From positions 1 to 6,381 of the forward strand of contig JARIAA010000266.1 of NCBI GenBank assembly GCA_029264635.1: DNA of 6,381 nucleotides. Direction: 5' to 3'. Origin of the DNA: Psychrobacter sp. GTDB taxonomy: Bacteria > Pseudomonadota > Gammaproteobacteria > Pseudomonadales > Moraxellaceae. A program made the position numbers and the translations under genes. The notes under the pieces were generated by a model, which did not search any database, was not told the origin of the DNA, and worked only from the letters and a program-made list of their open reading frames with translations. Within the stretch, counting starts at the first letter, position 1. Every line of letters starts with the position of its first letter. Shown in pieces: positions 1 through 5,442 of this stretch.

Positions 1-202
1 CAATCTGCTGTGCAAATAACGGATGATGGACGGATAAAAAACCACAATCAGCGAATCCTAAAGCTAGTGCCTGCGCATAAATCCAATGCTACACATCGAC
101 TGCCGTAGCAAATATAGGAGTGTTGACAACATCAATGCTATCTCCTATTGGCTTGCTAGAATAGGAGGTTGATTGCTGCTTTATCGGCGACTTTTGATTC
201 AT
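1..202 (-). pseudogene. queG: queG 5' end (epoxyqueuosine reductase), partial, frame interrupted by an amber codon
   Basis: QueG is a cytosolic cobalamin/Fe-S enzyme that reduces epoxyqueuosine to queuosine at the wobble base of GUN-anticodon tRNAs. Read on the minus strand from the ATG at 202-200, the frame runs 37 codons, meets TAG at 91-89, then continues open to the window edge with 29 more codons. The post-stop part contains LGFADCG, which matches the conserved N-terminal LGF..(V/C)GI block of QueG. The divergent placement next to nnr is a recurring arrangement for queG. No ATG, GTG or TTG lies in this frame between the stop and LGFADCG, so a downstream start does not rescue it, unless a rare ATT is used. 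Residues before the stop (ATAVDV) and after it (HWIYAQALALGF) read smoothly together, as if a CAG (Gln) had become TAG. The ATG at 202 has only a weak ribosome site. The catalytic and Fe-S parts lie outside the window. Identity is fairly likely; whether the gene is dead, read through or carries a sequence error cannot be decided here. Confidence 0.6.
114..167 (-). repeat. Three-element inverted/direct repeat (ATAGGAG / CTCCTAT / ATAGGAG) near the queG 5' end
   Basis: On the plus strand ATAGGAG occurs at 114-120 and 161-167, with the complementary CTCCTAT at 142-148. In queG-sense RNA the middle element can pair with either flank. The 142-149/160-167 pairing is 8 bp with a 10-nt loop. The 114-120/142-148 pairing is 7 bp with a 21-nt loop. 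The two hairpins exclude each other. In queG sense the middle element reads AATAGGAG and contains a Shine-Dalgarno-like GGAG. This is seen directly; any regulatory role is inference. Confidence 0.4.
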
Positions 203-287
203 ATTAGACCATACTAATTTATTAAGTTATACGATAATGGACATATATAGTGATAATGCAGCCGCTGTGGTAGGGTAGATTGTTGGC

Positions 288-315
288 GATGCAGTTATAA
301 AGATGCAGTTATAAA
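288..315. repeat. Perfect 14-bp tandem duplication
   Basis: The unit GATGCAGTTATAAA occurs twice without spacer, at 288-301 and 302-315. It looks like a simple slippage-type duplication in the non-coding spacer and may vary between strains. No function can be assigned. Confidence 0.85.
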
Positions 316-362
316 AATGAAATATAGCCAATCCCAAATGAAACTCATGCGTTTTTTACCTT

Positions 363-437
363 GTGTGACTTCGATATATTTTGCTTGCTTGCTGTAGCTA
401 ACAGGCAGAGGCTGCATAAAATTCATCGAGGTCACAC
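363..437. repeat. 75-nt imperfect palindrome (long hairpin or small intergenic repeat element)
   Basis: The arms GTGTGACTTCGAT (363-375) and ATCGAGGTCACAC (425-437) pair over 13 bp with a single T-G wobble. Inside them, ATTTTGC (378-384) pairs with GC plus AAAAT (414-422) across a 2-nt bulge. CTGT (392-395) pairs with ACAG (401-404) around a 5-nt loop, so most of the segment folds into one imperfect stem. A T6 tract follows on the plus strand at 444-449, six bases past the stem, which is too far for a canonical intrinsic terminator. No clear target-site duplication flanks it. The shape fits a MITE- or REP-like dispersed repeat or a structured regulatory element; copy number cannot be tested here. 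Confidence 0.55.
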
Positions 438-503
438 TGTAACTTTTTTAAAATATTTTAATTATATATTATTAATATCAATACATGATGCTAGATATGC
501 TTT

Positions 504-512
504 TGTTATATT
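504..512 (+). promoter_or_regulatory. Candidate extended -10 promoter for nnr
   Basis: TGTTATATT fits the extended -10 pattern TGnTATAAT with one mismatch. No good -35 hexamer lies 16-18 bp upstream, which is tolerated for extended -10 promoters. Transcription would start near 519, giving a leader of about 40 nt before the nnr start at 560. Assigned by pattern only. Confidence 0.4.
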
Positions 513-559
513 TATAGCCTATCCGTTTGTAAACTCATAAAATAAGAATAAGGGAAATT

Positions 560-2338
560 ATGCGATCACAAATGCAAATAACAGCGCAGTACTCTCAATC
601 ATCAATGCCTATCGCTTTGTATAATAGCGAGCAAGTTTATAGTATGGAACAAGCTTGGTTTGAGCAGGGCTATAATAGCTTCGGTTTGATGCAACAAGCC
701 GCTTGGCAAATGACCCAGCATATTATTCACCTTAATGAACAAGTTAACACTCAGCTGCCTCATAAAGAAAAACATTGCTCTCATACTATTGGTCGGCCTA
801 GAGCCTCTATATGGATAGGTCAAGGTAATAATGGTGGAGATGGCTGGCTCATTGCCCATTATCTACAGCAAGCTGGCTGGCAAGTACGAGTAATGAGCGT
901 TGGCATAGAGAGTTTTGGTGAAACAGAGAGGTTTGATAAGACTGAGCAAGATAATAGCCAAAACCACAACGTATCAATATCCGATGCAGCAAAAGCACAG
1001 CATATCGCTTTAGCTAGTCATTGTCCTTATCAACGCTTTGAGGACTGCGAATACTATCAAAATGAAAAAGCTCAGGTGGATATGACGTTGCAAGCAGATG
1101 TTTATATCGATGCCCTATTCGGGATTGGTCTAGATCGTGCGCCTAAAGGTATCTATAAGCAGGCAATTAACGCTTTTAATGATTTGGCACGACAAAATAA
1201 TGCTTTGGCAATTGCAGTCGATATCCCTAGTGGATTGGTCGCCTCTACAGGGCAGGTGTTTGATCGTATAGCGATACAAGCTGATGTCACATTGTGTCTA
1301 ATTGCGCGTAAGTTTGGACTTCATACCAAAGATGGTATGGATCATAGTGGGGTAATTATTGATGTACCACTAATTCCTTATGCACCAGTAGAACCGATTG
1401 CCACCTTGCTGACAGAGGCTAAAGCTTTAGCGCAGCGCCGACAAAACAGTTATAAAGGCAGCTATGGCCATGTACTGATCATTGGAGGCAACCGTATTGA
1501 TGGCTCTCAAGGTATGGGCGGCGCAGCCATACTGTCCTCTGCCAGTGCAATGGCAGCCGGAGCAGGTAAGATAACAGTTGCCTGTCATGAAGCTTTTCAC
1601 GCAGCTTTATTGACCTCATTACCTGATGCGATGACGATGGACTTACATGATCAAGATGGCGTTGAGAAATTAATCGGTGATGCATCTGTGGTTGCTATTG
1701 GGATGGGGCTTGGTCGTGACAAAAAAGCAGAGAAATTATTTATTCACTATGTTCAAACGATCATAACTAAAGACTGCGCCATCGTCATCGATGCAGATGG
1801 TCTGTATCACTTGGCATCGTTACAAGCTGATAAACACGAAATTGTTGATAAGCTAAAAAAATATAGTCAGACACATCGGGTTTGCCTGACCCCGCACAGT
1901 GGTGAGGCAGCAAGGTTATTAAACCAGGAAATTAATGAGATAGAGAGTAACCGATTATCAGCAATACAGCAATGCGCTGATATCTACGGCGGCGATTGGG
2001 TCTTAAAAGGCGCAGGTTCACTAGTACTAGAGAAAGAAAAGATTTACGTTTGCGGCGTGGGCAATGCTGGTATGGCAACCGCTGGCATGGGCGACGTATT
2101 GTCTGGAGTGAATGCAGGATTATTGGCTCAAGAGGATCTAAATAATAAACAAAGTAACTTACATCAAGCAGTCCTTATTCACGGGCTAGCAGGAGACATC
2201 TTAGTGAATCAAAAGACGTCTAATTGTGCAGTGGGTAACTTTCAAAGTAACAATCCTTTAATGATTGGCCAGCGCGGCCTGCAAGCGCAAGATATGCCTG
2301 CAGCCATTCGTCACGTTATGCAAACTTATACATACTAG
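560..2338 (+). CDS. nnr: Bifunctional NAD(P)HX epimerase / ADP-dependent NAD(P)HX dehydratase
   Basis: This cytosolic metabolite-repair enzyme restores damaged hydrated NADH and NADPH: the N-terminal half interconverts the R and S epimers and the C-terminal half dehydrates the S form using ADP. The 592-residue protein has the usual fused YjeF_N plus carbohydrate-kinase-like order. The epimerase half (about 15-275) shows GQGNNGGDG (87-95), IDALFGIG with Asp184, and VDIPSGL (220-226). The dehydratase half (about 285-590) shows SYGHVLIIGG (301-310), the GAA...AGAG block (321-336), DADGL (411-415), LTPHSGEAARLL (443-454), VLKG (481-484) and GNAGMATAGMGDVLSG (501-516) with the catalytic Asp512. 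All key residues are present. The start ATG has AAGGGA at 550-555. Slightly over-long epimerase segments (about 115-175) are rich in polar residues and look like loop insertions. The gene is divergent from queG and appears monocistronic, since the next gene is convergent; tsaE, often downstream in other gammaproteobacteria, is absent. Function is near certain from motifs. Confidence 0.96.
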   Translation: MRSQMQITAQYSQSSMPIALYNSEQVYSMEQAWFEQGYNSFGLMQQAAWQMTQHIIHLNEQVNTQLPHKEKHCSHTIGRPRASIWIGQGNNGGDGWLIAHYLQQAGWQVRVMSVGIESFGETERFDKTEQDNSQNHNVSISDAAKAQHIALASHCPYQRFEDCEYYQNEKAQVDMTLQADVYIDALFGIGLDRAPKGIYKQAINAFNDLARQNNALAIAVDIPSGLVASTGQVFDRIAIQADVTLCLIARKFGLHTKDGMDHSGVIIDVPLIPYAPVEPIATLLTEAKALAQRRQNSYKGSYGHVLIIGGNRIDGSQGMGGAAILSSASAMAAGAGKITVACHEAFHAALLTSLPDAMTMDLHDQDGVEKLIGDASVVAIGMGLGRDKKAEKLFIHYVQTIITKDCAIVIDADGLYHLASLQADKHEIVDKLKKYSQTHRVCLTPHSGEAARLLNQEINEIESNRLSAIQQCADIYGGDWVLKGAGSLVLEKEKIYVCGVGNAGMATAGMGDVLSGVNAGLLAQEDLNNKQSNLHQAVLIHGLAGDILVNQKTSNCAVGNFQSNNPLMIGQRGLQAQDMPAAIRHVMQTYTY

Positions 2339-2375
2339 ATTAATATATATTTGCACAAGAAGCTTCAGTATTTAT

Positions 2376-2398
2376 CGTAAATAGAATGCTTGTTTACG
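2376..2398. terminator. Weak hairpin between convergent nnr and the DUF4124 gene
   Basis: CGTAAATA (2376-2383) pairs with TGTTTACG (2391-2398) over 8 bp with one wobble and a 7-nt loop. It overlaps the stop codon of the minus-strand gene and sits 37 bp past the nnr stop. Only three T residues follow on the plus strand and there is no T tract on the minus strand, so it is at best a weak bidirectional terminator. Confidence 0.25.
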
Positions 2399-2897
2399 TT
2401 TCAGTCCCTTTACAATATTGGCCAATCGCTTGTTGTACGCGTTCTCGTTTAAGTTCAATCTCGCGGCCATCGAGGTACTGACGTTTACCATTAGCATCCA
2501 TCTCATAGATGCGACCACCCACATTGAGATTGGTCAAATTATTACGTAAAGACTGGCAGCGCTGTGCATTTGCTTGCGCTTCTTGATCTTTGATACGTGC
2601 TTCTAATTCTGCCACTCGCTGATCTTCTGGGTTTGGAGTGCCAGCACTCTGATTCGCATCTGTTTTGCCAGCCATTTGCCCTGCATTATTTTGTCTGCCA
2701 TCGCTACGAAATTCGATAACCTCGACGTTGCGAGCATTTTGCGGAGCATGCTGACTGTATTTAACCTCACCATGAGCGCCTATAGATTTATAGACTTGAA
2801 CTGCTTGACTGGTATTCATTGAAAGAGCAAGTACACAAGTTGTTGTCAACCCTATCAATAGCTTAGTAGCCATGTTTGTCATATACAGAGATGCCAT
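2394..2897 (-). CDS. Secreted DUF4124 domain-containing protein
   Basis: This is a 167-residue exported protein of unknown function. The start chosen is the ATG at 2897-2895, because AAGGA stands 8 nt upstream of it. The frame stays open to an ATG at 2981, but that codon falls in the likely -35 element of this gene's promoter. Residues 1-32 look like a signal peptide: a short N-region with Lys13, a hydrophobic core around LLIGLTTTCVLAL, and a cleavage site after SQA. There is no lipobox, so it is probably periplasmic rather than a lipoprotein. The mature start (VQVYKS...GEVKYSQHAP, 33-52) matches the DUF4124 pattern of an aromatic/Lys strand, then G-x-V-x-Y-S, then a Pro-containing turn. A Gln/Asn/Gly-rich linker (about 65-90) and a short charged helix (about 92-112) follow. 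The C-terminal segment carries Cys114 and Cys162, which could form a disulfide in the periplasm. It is convergent with nnr and divergent from the ilv operon, with no partner gene that suggests a role. Confidence 0.85.
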   Translation of the reverse strand: MASLYMTNMATKLLIGLTTTCVLALSMNTSQAVQVYKSIGAHGEVKYSQHAPQNARNVEVIEFRSDGRQNNAGQMAGKTDANQSAGTPNPEDQRVAELEARIKDQEAQANAQRCQSLRNNLTNLNVGGRIYEMDANGKRQYLDGREIELKRERVQQAIGQYCKGTET

Positions 2898-2953
2898 ACT
2901 AGCAGTCCTTTTAGCGAATAAAAATATATTCAGATAATGTGTGAACGTATTAC

Positions 2954-2981
2954 AATATAAATTACAATGACAATACAACAA
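2954..2981 (-). promoter_or_regulatory. Candidate sigma70 promoter of the DUF4124 gene
   Basis: Read on the minus strand, TTGTTG (2981-2976) and TATATT (2959-2954) are separated by 16 bp. The hexamers match consensus in 4 and 5 positions. Transcription would begin near 2947, leaving a leader of about 50 nt before the ATG at 2897. The position argues against the longer ORF start at 2981. Confidence 0.45.
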
Positions 2982-3016
2982 GGATTGATTCTAGCAAAAA
3001 ACGGTAGTAAATGTAC

Positions 3017-3034
3017 ATTAGTTTAATAACTAAT
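3017..3034. promoter_or_regulatory. 18-bp dyad upstream of the ilv promoter (possible operator)
   Basis: ATTAGTT (3017-3023) and AACTAAT (3028-3034) form perfect 7-bp inverted arms around TAAT. The dyad ends 28 bp before the -35 hexamer of the plus-strand promoter, a position typical of an activator site. It lies between the two divergent promoters. No regulator can be named; the arms do not clearly match the Lrp consensus. Confidence 0.3.
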
Positions 3035-3062
3035 AGTTCAGACTAGGTGTCACAAGTTTTTC

Positions 3063-3094
3063 TTGACAATAACGTCTAAACCACCGAATATAAT
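3063..3094 (+). promoter_or_regulatory. Candidate promoter of the ilvIHC transcript
   Basis: Both hexamers are perfect consensus: TTGACA at 3063-3068 and TATAAT at 3089-3094. Their spacing is 20 bp rather than 17, so the pair is not ideal. GAATAT at 3086-3091 would give 17 bp with a poorer -10. Such non-optimal spacing is common where an activator helps polymerase. Transcription would start near 3101, giving ilvI a leader of about 510 nt. It is the best promoter upstream of ilvI. Confidence 0.5.
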
Positions 3095-3123
3095 AGCAGT
3101 TGATTGGTCAGTGAGCGGCTTTT

Positions 3124-3282
3124 ATGAATATTGCCGTGGCACTTGAGGGTAATAACTATTTACTGCTTATCGGTAGTATTAGTAGTTTTATTCTATTTGT
3201 GACAATAATGCAGGATCATATGAATAATTTTTATTCTTATCTGCACTTATTGTCTCTGGACTCATCGGTCTACAATGACTAA
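3124..3282 (+). CDS. Small hydrophobic ORF in the ilv leader (52 aa; leader peptide or small membrane protein)
   Basis: This ORF of 52 codons plus TAA begins about 23 nt after the predicted transcription start. It contains 9 Leu, 5 Ile and 3 Val, about one third branched-chain residues, including Leu-Leu-Leu-Ile at residues 13-16. Residues 12-29 (YLLLIGSISSFILFVTIM) form one credible membrane helix, followed by a polar, aromatic tail. The ribosome site is weak (GAGCGG at 3113-3118, 5 nt before ATG). A 7-bp stem at 3161-3178 covers the Leu-Leu-Leu-Ile codons. It could be a leader peptide sensing charged Leu/Ile/Val tRNAs, but no clear terminator follows, and a membrane helix would give the same residue bias. 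A chance ORF is also possible. I do not recognise the sequence. Confidence 0.3.
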   Translation: MNIAVALEGNNYLLLIGSISSFILFVTIMQDHMNNFYSYLHLLSLDSSVYND

Positions 3283-3344
3283 GATAAACTTATTATTTTG
3301 AAATATTAACAGTGAAAAATAGTATTTGTTGTAATGCTCAATGC

Positions 3345-3385
3345 GATATAGAGTCTGCTCGTTATAATGGTGGGCTCTCGATATC
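3345..3385 (+). promoter_or_regulatory. Long hairpin in the ilv leader
   Basis: GATAT (3345-3349) pairs with ATATC (3381-3385), and AGAGTCTGCT (3350-3359) pairs with GGTGGGCTCT (3369-3378). A 2-nt CG bulge separates the two helices and the loop is 9 nt. The total is 15 bp with four wobble pairs. No T tract follows, so it is not an intrinsic terminator. It lies 63 nt past the stop of the small ORF and 225 nt before ilvI. Possible roles are mRNA stability, a processing site or part of an attenuation switch. Confidence 0.35.
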
Positions 3386-3571
3386 TCTCAGTTTGCGTTA
3401 TTATCACGATAAGTACTTATTTATCTAATATTTCTACATTTTTTGTTGATAATAAGATTCTTTTACAAATGCTTTGATCAGCATCTTGTCCCTGTATATC
3501 GGTAAACTCCTATCAAAAAATGACCATATAAATTGCTATGTTTGAGTACTATGCTGTCTTTTGACTGAGCA

Positions 3572-3599
3572 TTGCTTTGGCATGGTAAGTACCTATTAT
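3572..3599 (+). promoter_or_regulatory. Possible proximal promoter of ilvI
   Basis: TTGCTT (3572-3577) and TATTAT (3594-3599) are 16 bp apart. A start near 3606 would leave only a few bases before the ilvI start, a nearly leaderless message. This would be an alternative to the upstream promoter; support is by pattern only. Confidence 0.2.
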
Positions 3600-3609
3600 T
3601 GATAAGGTG

Positions 3610-5442
3610 ATGACAGTGACGCAAACAACGCAAAGTCCGAACATGACCGGACATACTCAAACGGCCAATGCTGCCGAGCATTTCGATAAAAAACAACAGC
3701 TAATCGCTGAGGGTAGTGATCAGCCGGTTATGCTATCAGGTGCTGAAATGCTGGTACAAGCATTAACCGACGAAGGGGTCAAATATATTTTTGGCTACCC
3801 AGGCGGCGCGGTTTTGCACATCTATGATGCTTTGTTCCAGCAAGACAATATTGAACATATTTTGGTTCGTCATGAGCAAGCAGCTGGCCATATGGCAGAT
3901 GCTTATTCGCGAGTAACTGGTAATACGGGTGTCGTACTAGCAACTTCAGGCCCAGGCGCTACCAATACGGTAACTGCCATTGCTACTGCCTTTATGGACT
4001 CAGTACCGATGGTTGTTATCTCAGGACAGGTTCCTAGTAGCTTGATTGGTGAAGATGCCTTTCAAGAAACAGATATGGTTGGAGTATCACGTCCCATCGT
4101 TAAGCATAGTTTTCAAGTTCGTCATGCCAGTGAAATCCCTTCGATTGTCAAAAAGGCTTTTTATATTGCCCAGTCTGGTCGTCCAGGACCGGTAGTCATC
4201 GATGTACCCAAAGATATGACTGCGCCTAGTGAAAAGTACGCTTATGAATATCCTACAGACGTATTTATACGTTCTTATCAGCCTTCGATTAAAGGCCATG
4301 GTGGTCAGATAAAAAGAGCAGTGGAGACTTTGCTCGCAGCAAAGCGTCCAGTCATTTATGCTGGCGGCGGCGTTATCTGGAGTAAGGCGCACAAAGAGTT
4401 GACGCAGATTGCTCACCGCTTGAACTTGCCAGTGACCAATACGTTGATGGGCCTTGGTACATTCTCCGGTGCCGATCGTCAGTTCTTAGGTATGCTCGGC
4501 ATGCACGGCACTTATGAAGCCAATATGAGCATGCATCATGCAGATGTTATTTTAGCAGTCGGCGCGCGCTTCGATGACCGCGTGACGAACAACGTCAAAA
4601 AGTTCTGTCCAAATGCGACTATTATCCATATCGATATTGATCCTGCGTCGATATCCAAGACTATCTTTGCTCATATTCCAATTGTTGGTGATGTCAAGTC
4701 TGTACTGAGCGATATGTTAGGGATTATTGGTGAAGATAAAGAGCTTGAGCAGCATGCCCTCCTAGATTGGTGGTCTCAGATCAATGAATGGCGTACGCGT
4801 CGTAGCTTGGATTACGATACCAGTACTGAAAACGGCATTAAGCCGCAAAGTGTAGTAGAGGCCTTGTGCAGAATAACGAATGGTGATGCTATTATTACCA
4901 GTGATGTGGGTCAGCATCAGATGTTTGCTGCGCTTTATTATACTTATAAGGAGCCAGGTCAGTGGCTTAATTCAGGTGGCCTTGGCACCATGGGCGTTGG
5001 CCTCCCTTATGCAATGGCTGCTAAACTGGTCAATCAAGAGCGCGATGTGGTCTGTATCACTGGCGAGGGCTCAATCCAGATGAATATTCAAGAGCTATCG
5101 ACATGCTTGCAGTATGATTTACCAGTCAAAATCTTAAATCTGAACAATGCACAGTTAGGCATGGTTAAGCAGTGGCAAGACATGCTATATGAGGGCCGTC
5201 ATGCACATTCTTATATGAACTCTTTACCAGACTTTGTGAAACTGGCTGAAAGTTATGGTCATGTGGGCGTCAAAATTACAGATCCTGAAACTATGGAAGC
5301 GCAGTTAGCTGAAGCAATGTCTATAAAAGACAAACTGGTCTTCATTGATGTCTATGTCGATCGTAATGAGCATGTTTATCCAATGCAAGTCGCTGGTCAA
5401 GCGATGCGTGATATGTGGCTATCAAAAGGGGAGCGTACTTAA
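3610..5442 (+). CDS. ilvI: Acetolactate synthase (AHAS III type), large catalytic subunit
   Basis: This cytosolic TPP- and FAD-dependent enzyme condenses two pyruvates to acetolactate, or pyruvate with 2-oxobutyrate to acetohydroxybutyrate, the first common step of valine, leucine and isoleucine synthesis. Numbered from the ATG at 3610 (610 aa), the N-terminal TPP-pyrimidine domain starts at MLSGAEM (41-47) with GYPGGAVLHIYDAL (62-75) and the catalytic Glu in RHEQAAGHMAD (87-97; Glu89). SGPGATN (113-119), GQVPSSLIG and DAFQETDMVG follow. The central FAD-linked domain has GARFDDRVT (318-326). The C-terminal TPP domain has GGLGTMG (456-462), GEGSIQMNIQEL (485-496) with NLNN, and MVKQWQ (518-523) including the Trp of the herbicide site. 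The first 40 residues are a Gln/Thr-rich extension missing from Escherichia coli IlvI. Start choice is uncertain: AAGG (3604-3607) is only 2 nt before ATG 3610 but 8 nt before an in-frame GTG at 3616; GTG 3607 is also open. It overlaps ilvH by one base. The pairing with ilvH supports ilvI; some annotations would write ilvB. Confidence 0.96.
   Translation: MTVTQTTQSPNMTGHTQTANAAEHFDKKQQLIAEGSDQPVMLSGAEMLVQALTDEGVKYIFGYPGGAVLHIYDALFQQDNIEHILVRHEQAAGHMADAYSRVTGNTGVVLATSGPGATNTVTAIATAFMDSVPMVVISGQVPSSLIGEDAFQETDMVGVSRPIVKHSFQVRHASEIPSIVKKAFYIAQSGRPGPVVIDVPKDMTAPSEKYAYEYPTDVFIRSYQPSIKGHGGQIKRAVETLLAAKRPVIYAGGGVIWSKAHKELTQIAHRLNLPVTNTLMGLGTFSGADRQFLGMLGMHGTYEANMSMHHADVILAVGARFDDRVTNNVKKFCPNATIIHIDIDPASISKTIFAHIPIVGDVKSVLSDMLGIIGEDKELEQHALLDWWSQINEWRTRRSLDYDTSTENGIKPQSVVEALCRITNGDAIITSDVGQHQMFAALYYTYKEPGQWLNSGGLGTMGVGLPYAMAAKLVNQERDVVCITGEGSIQMNIQELSTCLQYDLPVKILNLNNAQLGMVKQWQDMLYEGRHAHSYMNSLPDFVKLAESYGHVGVKITDPETMEAQLAEAMSIKDKLVFIDVYVDRNEHVYPMQVAGQAMRDMWLSKGERT

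Larger units (their letters stand above)
203..559. other. Divergent queG-nnr intergenic region
   Basis: This 357-bp spacer has no convincing ORF on either strand. It contains the tandem duplication at 288-315, the imperfect palindrome at 363-437, a T6 tract at 444-449, a very AT-rich stretch (444-515) and an extended -10 element for nnr. I found no clear promoter for queG on the minus strand; the stretch 203-260 is AT-rich with several poor -10-like hexamers. Confidence 0.7.
2898..3609. other. Divergent DUF4124-ilvI intergenic region / ilv leader
   Basis: This 712-bp spacer separates two divergent genes. The first 160 bp hold the minus-strand promoter, an 18-bp dyad and a plus-strand promoter with consensus hexamers. 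From about 3101 it appears to be transcribed as a long leader of ilvI. The leader holds a 52-codon hydrophobic ORF and a long hairpin at 3345-3385. The rest (3386-3570) is AT-rich and shows only small palindromes such as ATAAGTACTTAT (3409-3420) and ATGCT...AGCAT (3469-3484). No tRNA gene and no conserved riboswitch core was recognised. Confidence 0.6.

Noticed and set aside
121..131. TGTTGACAACA near-palindrome including a TTGACA hexamer
   Set aside because: It lies inside the queG frame, has no -10 partner at suitable distance pointing at a gene, and is short.
64..132. A 22-codon minus-strand ORF (ATG 132) with a good GGAG ribosome site, overlapping queG in another frame
   Set aside because: It has no recognisable content, and the queG frame is continuous on both sides of the amber codon. 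A frameshift from this ORF into queG is a less simple explanation.
2898..2981. Upstream extension of the DUF4124 gene to an ATG at 2981
   Set aside because: The extension would start inside the likely -35 element and places 28 unusual residues before a normal signal peptide. The ATG at 2897 has a well-spaced AAGGA.
3363..3368. A TATAAT hexamer in the loop of the ilv leader hairpin
   Set aside because: No -35 element lies at usable spacing and there is no extended -10 TG, so I did not call a promoter.
3409..3420. Perfect 12-bp palindrome ATAAGTACTTAT in the ilv leader
   Set aside because: It is very AT-rich within AT-rich DNA, cannot form a stable hairpin without a loop, and is not placed near a promoter. 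Chance is a sufficient explanation.
3478..3696. A 72-codon minus-strand ORF across the ilvI start
   Set aside because: It overlaps ilvI coding sequence, has no domain-like pattern, and its composition looks like antisense shadow.
4087..4416. A 109-codon antisense ORF within ilvI, with similar shorter ones inside nnr and ilvH
   Set aside because: These lie opposite or out of frame with strongly conserved enzymes and show no independent motifs.
5065..5073. GEG in place of the usual GDG of the TPP-binding motif in IlvI
   Set aside because: From family knowledge, GEGSIQMNIQEL occurs in acetolactate synthases of Pseudomonas-like gammaproteobacteria, so it is a lineage variant and not a lesion.
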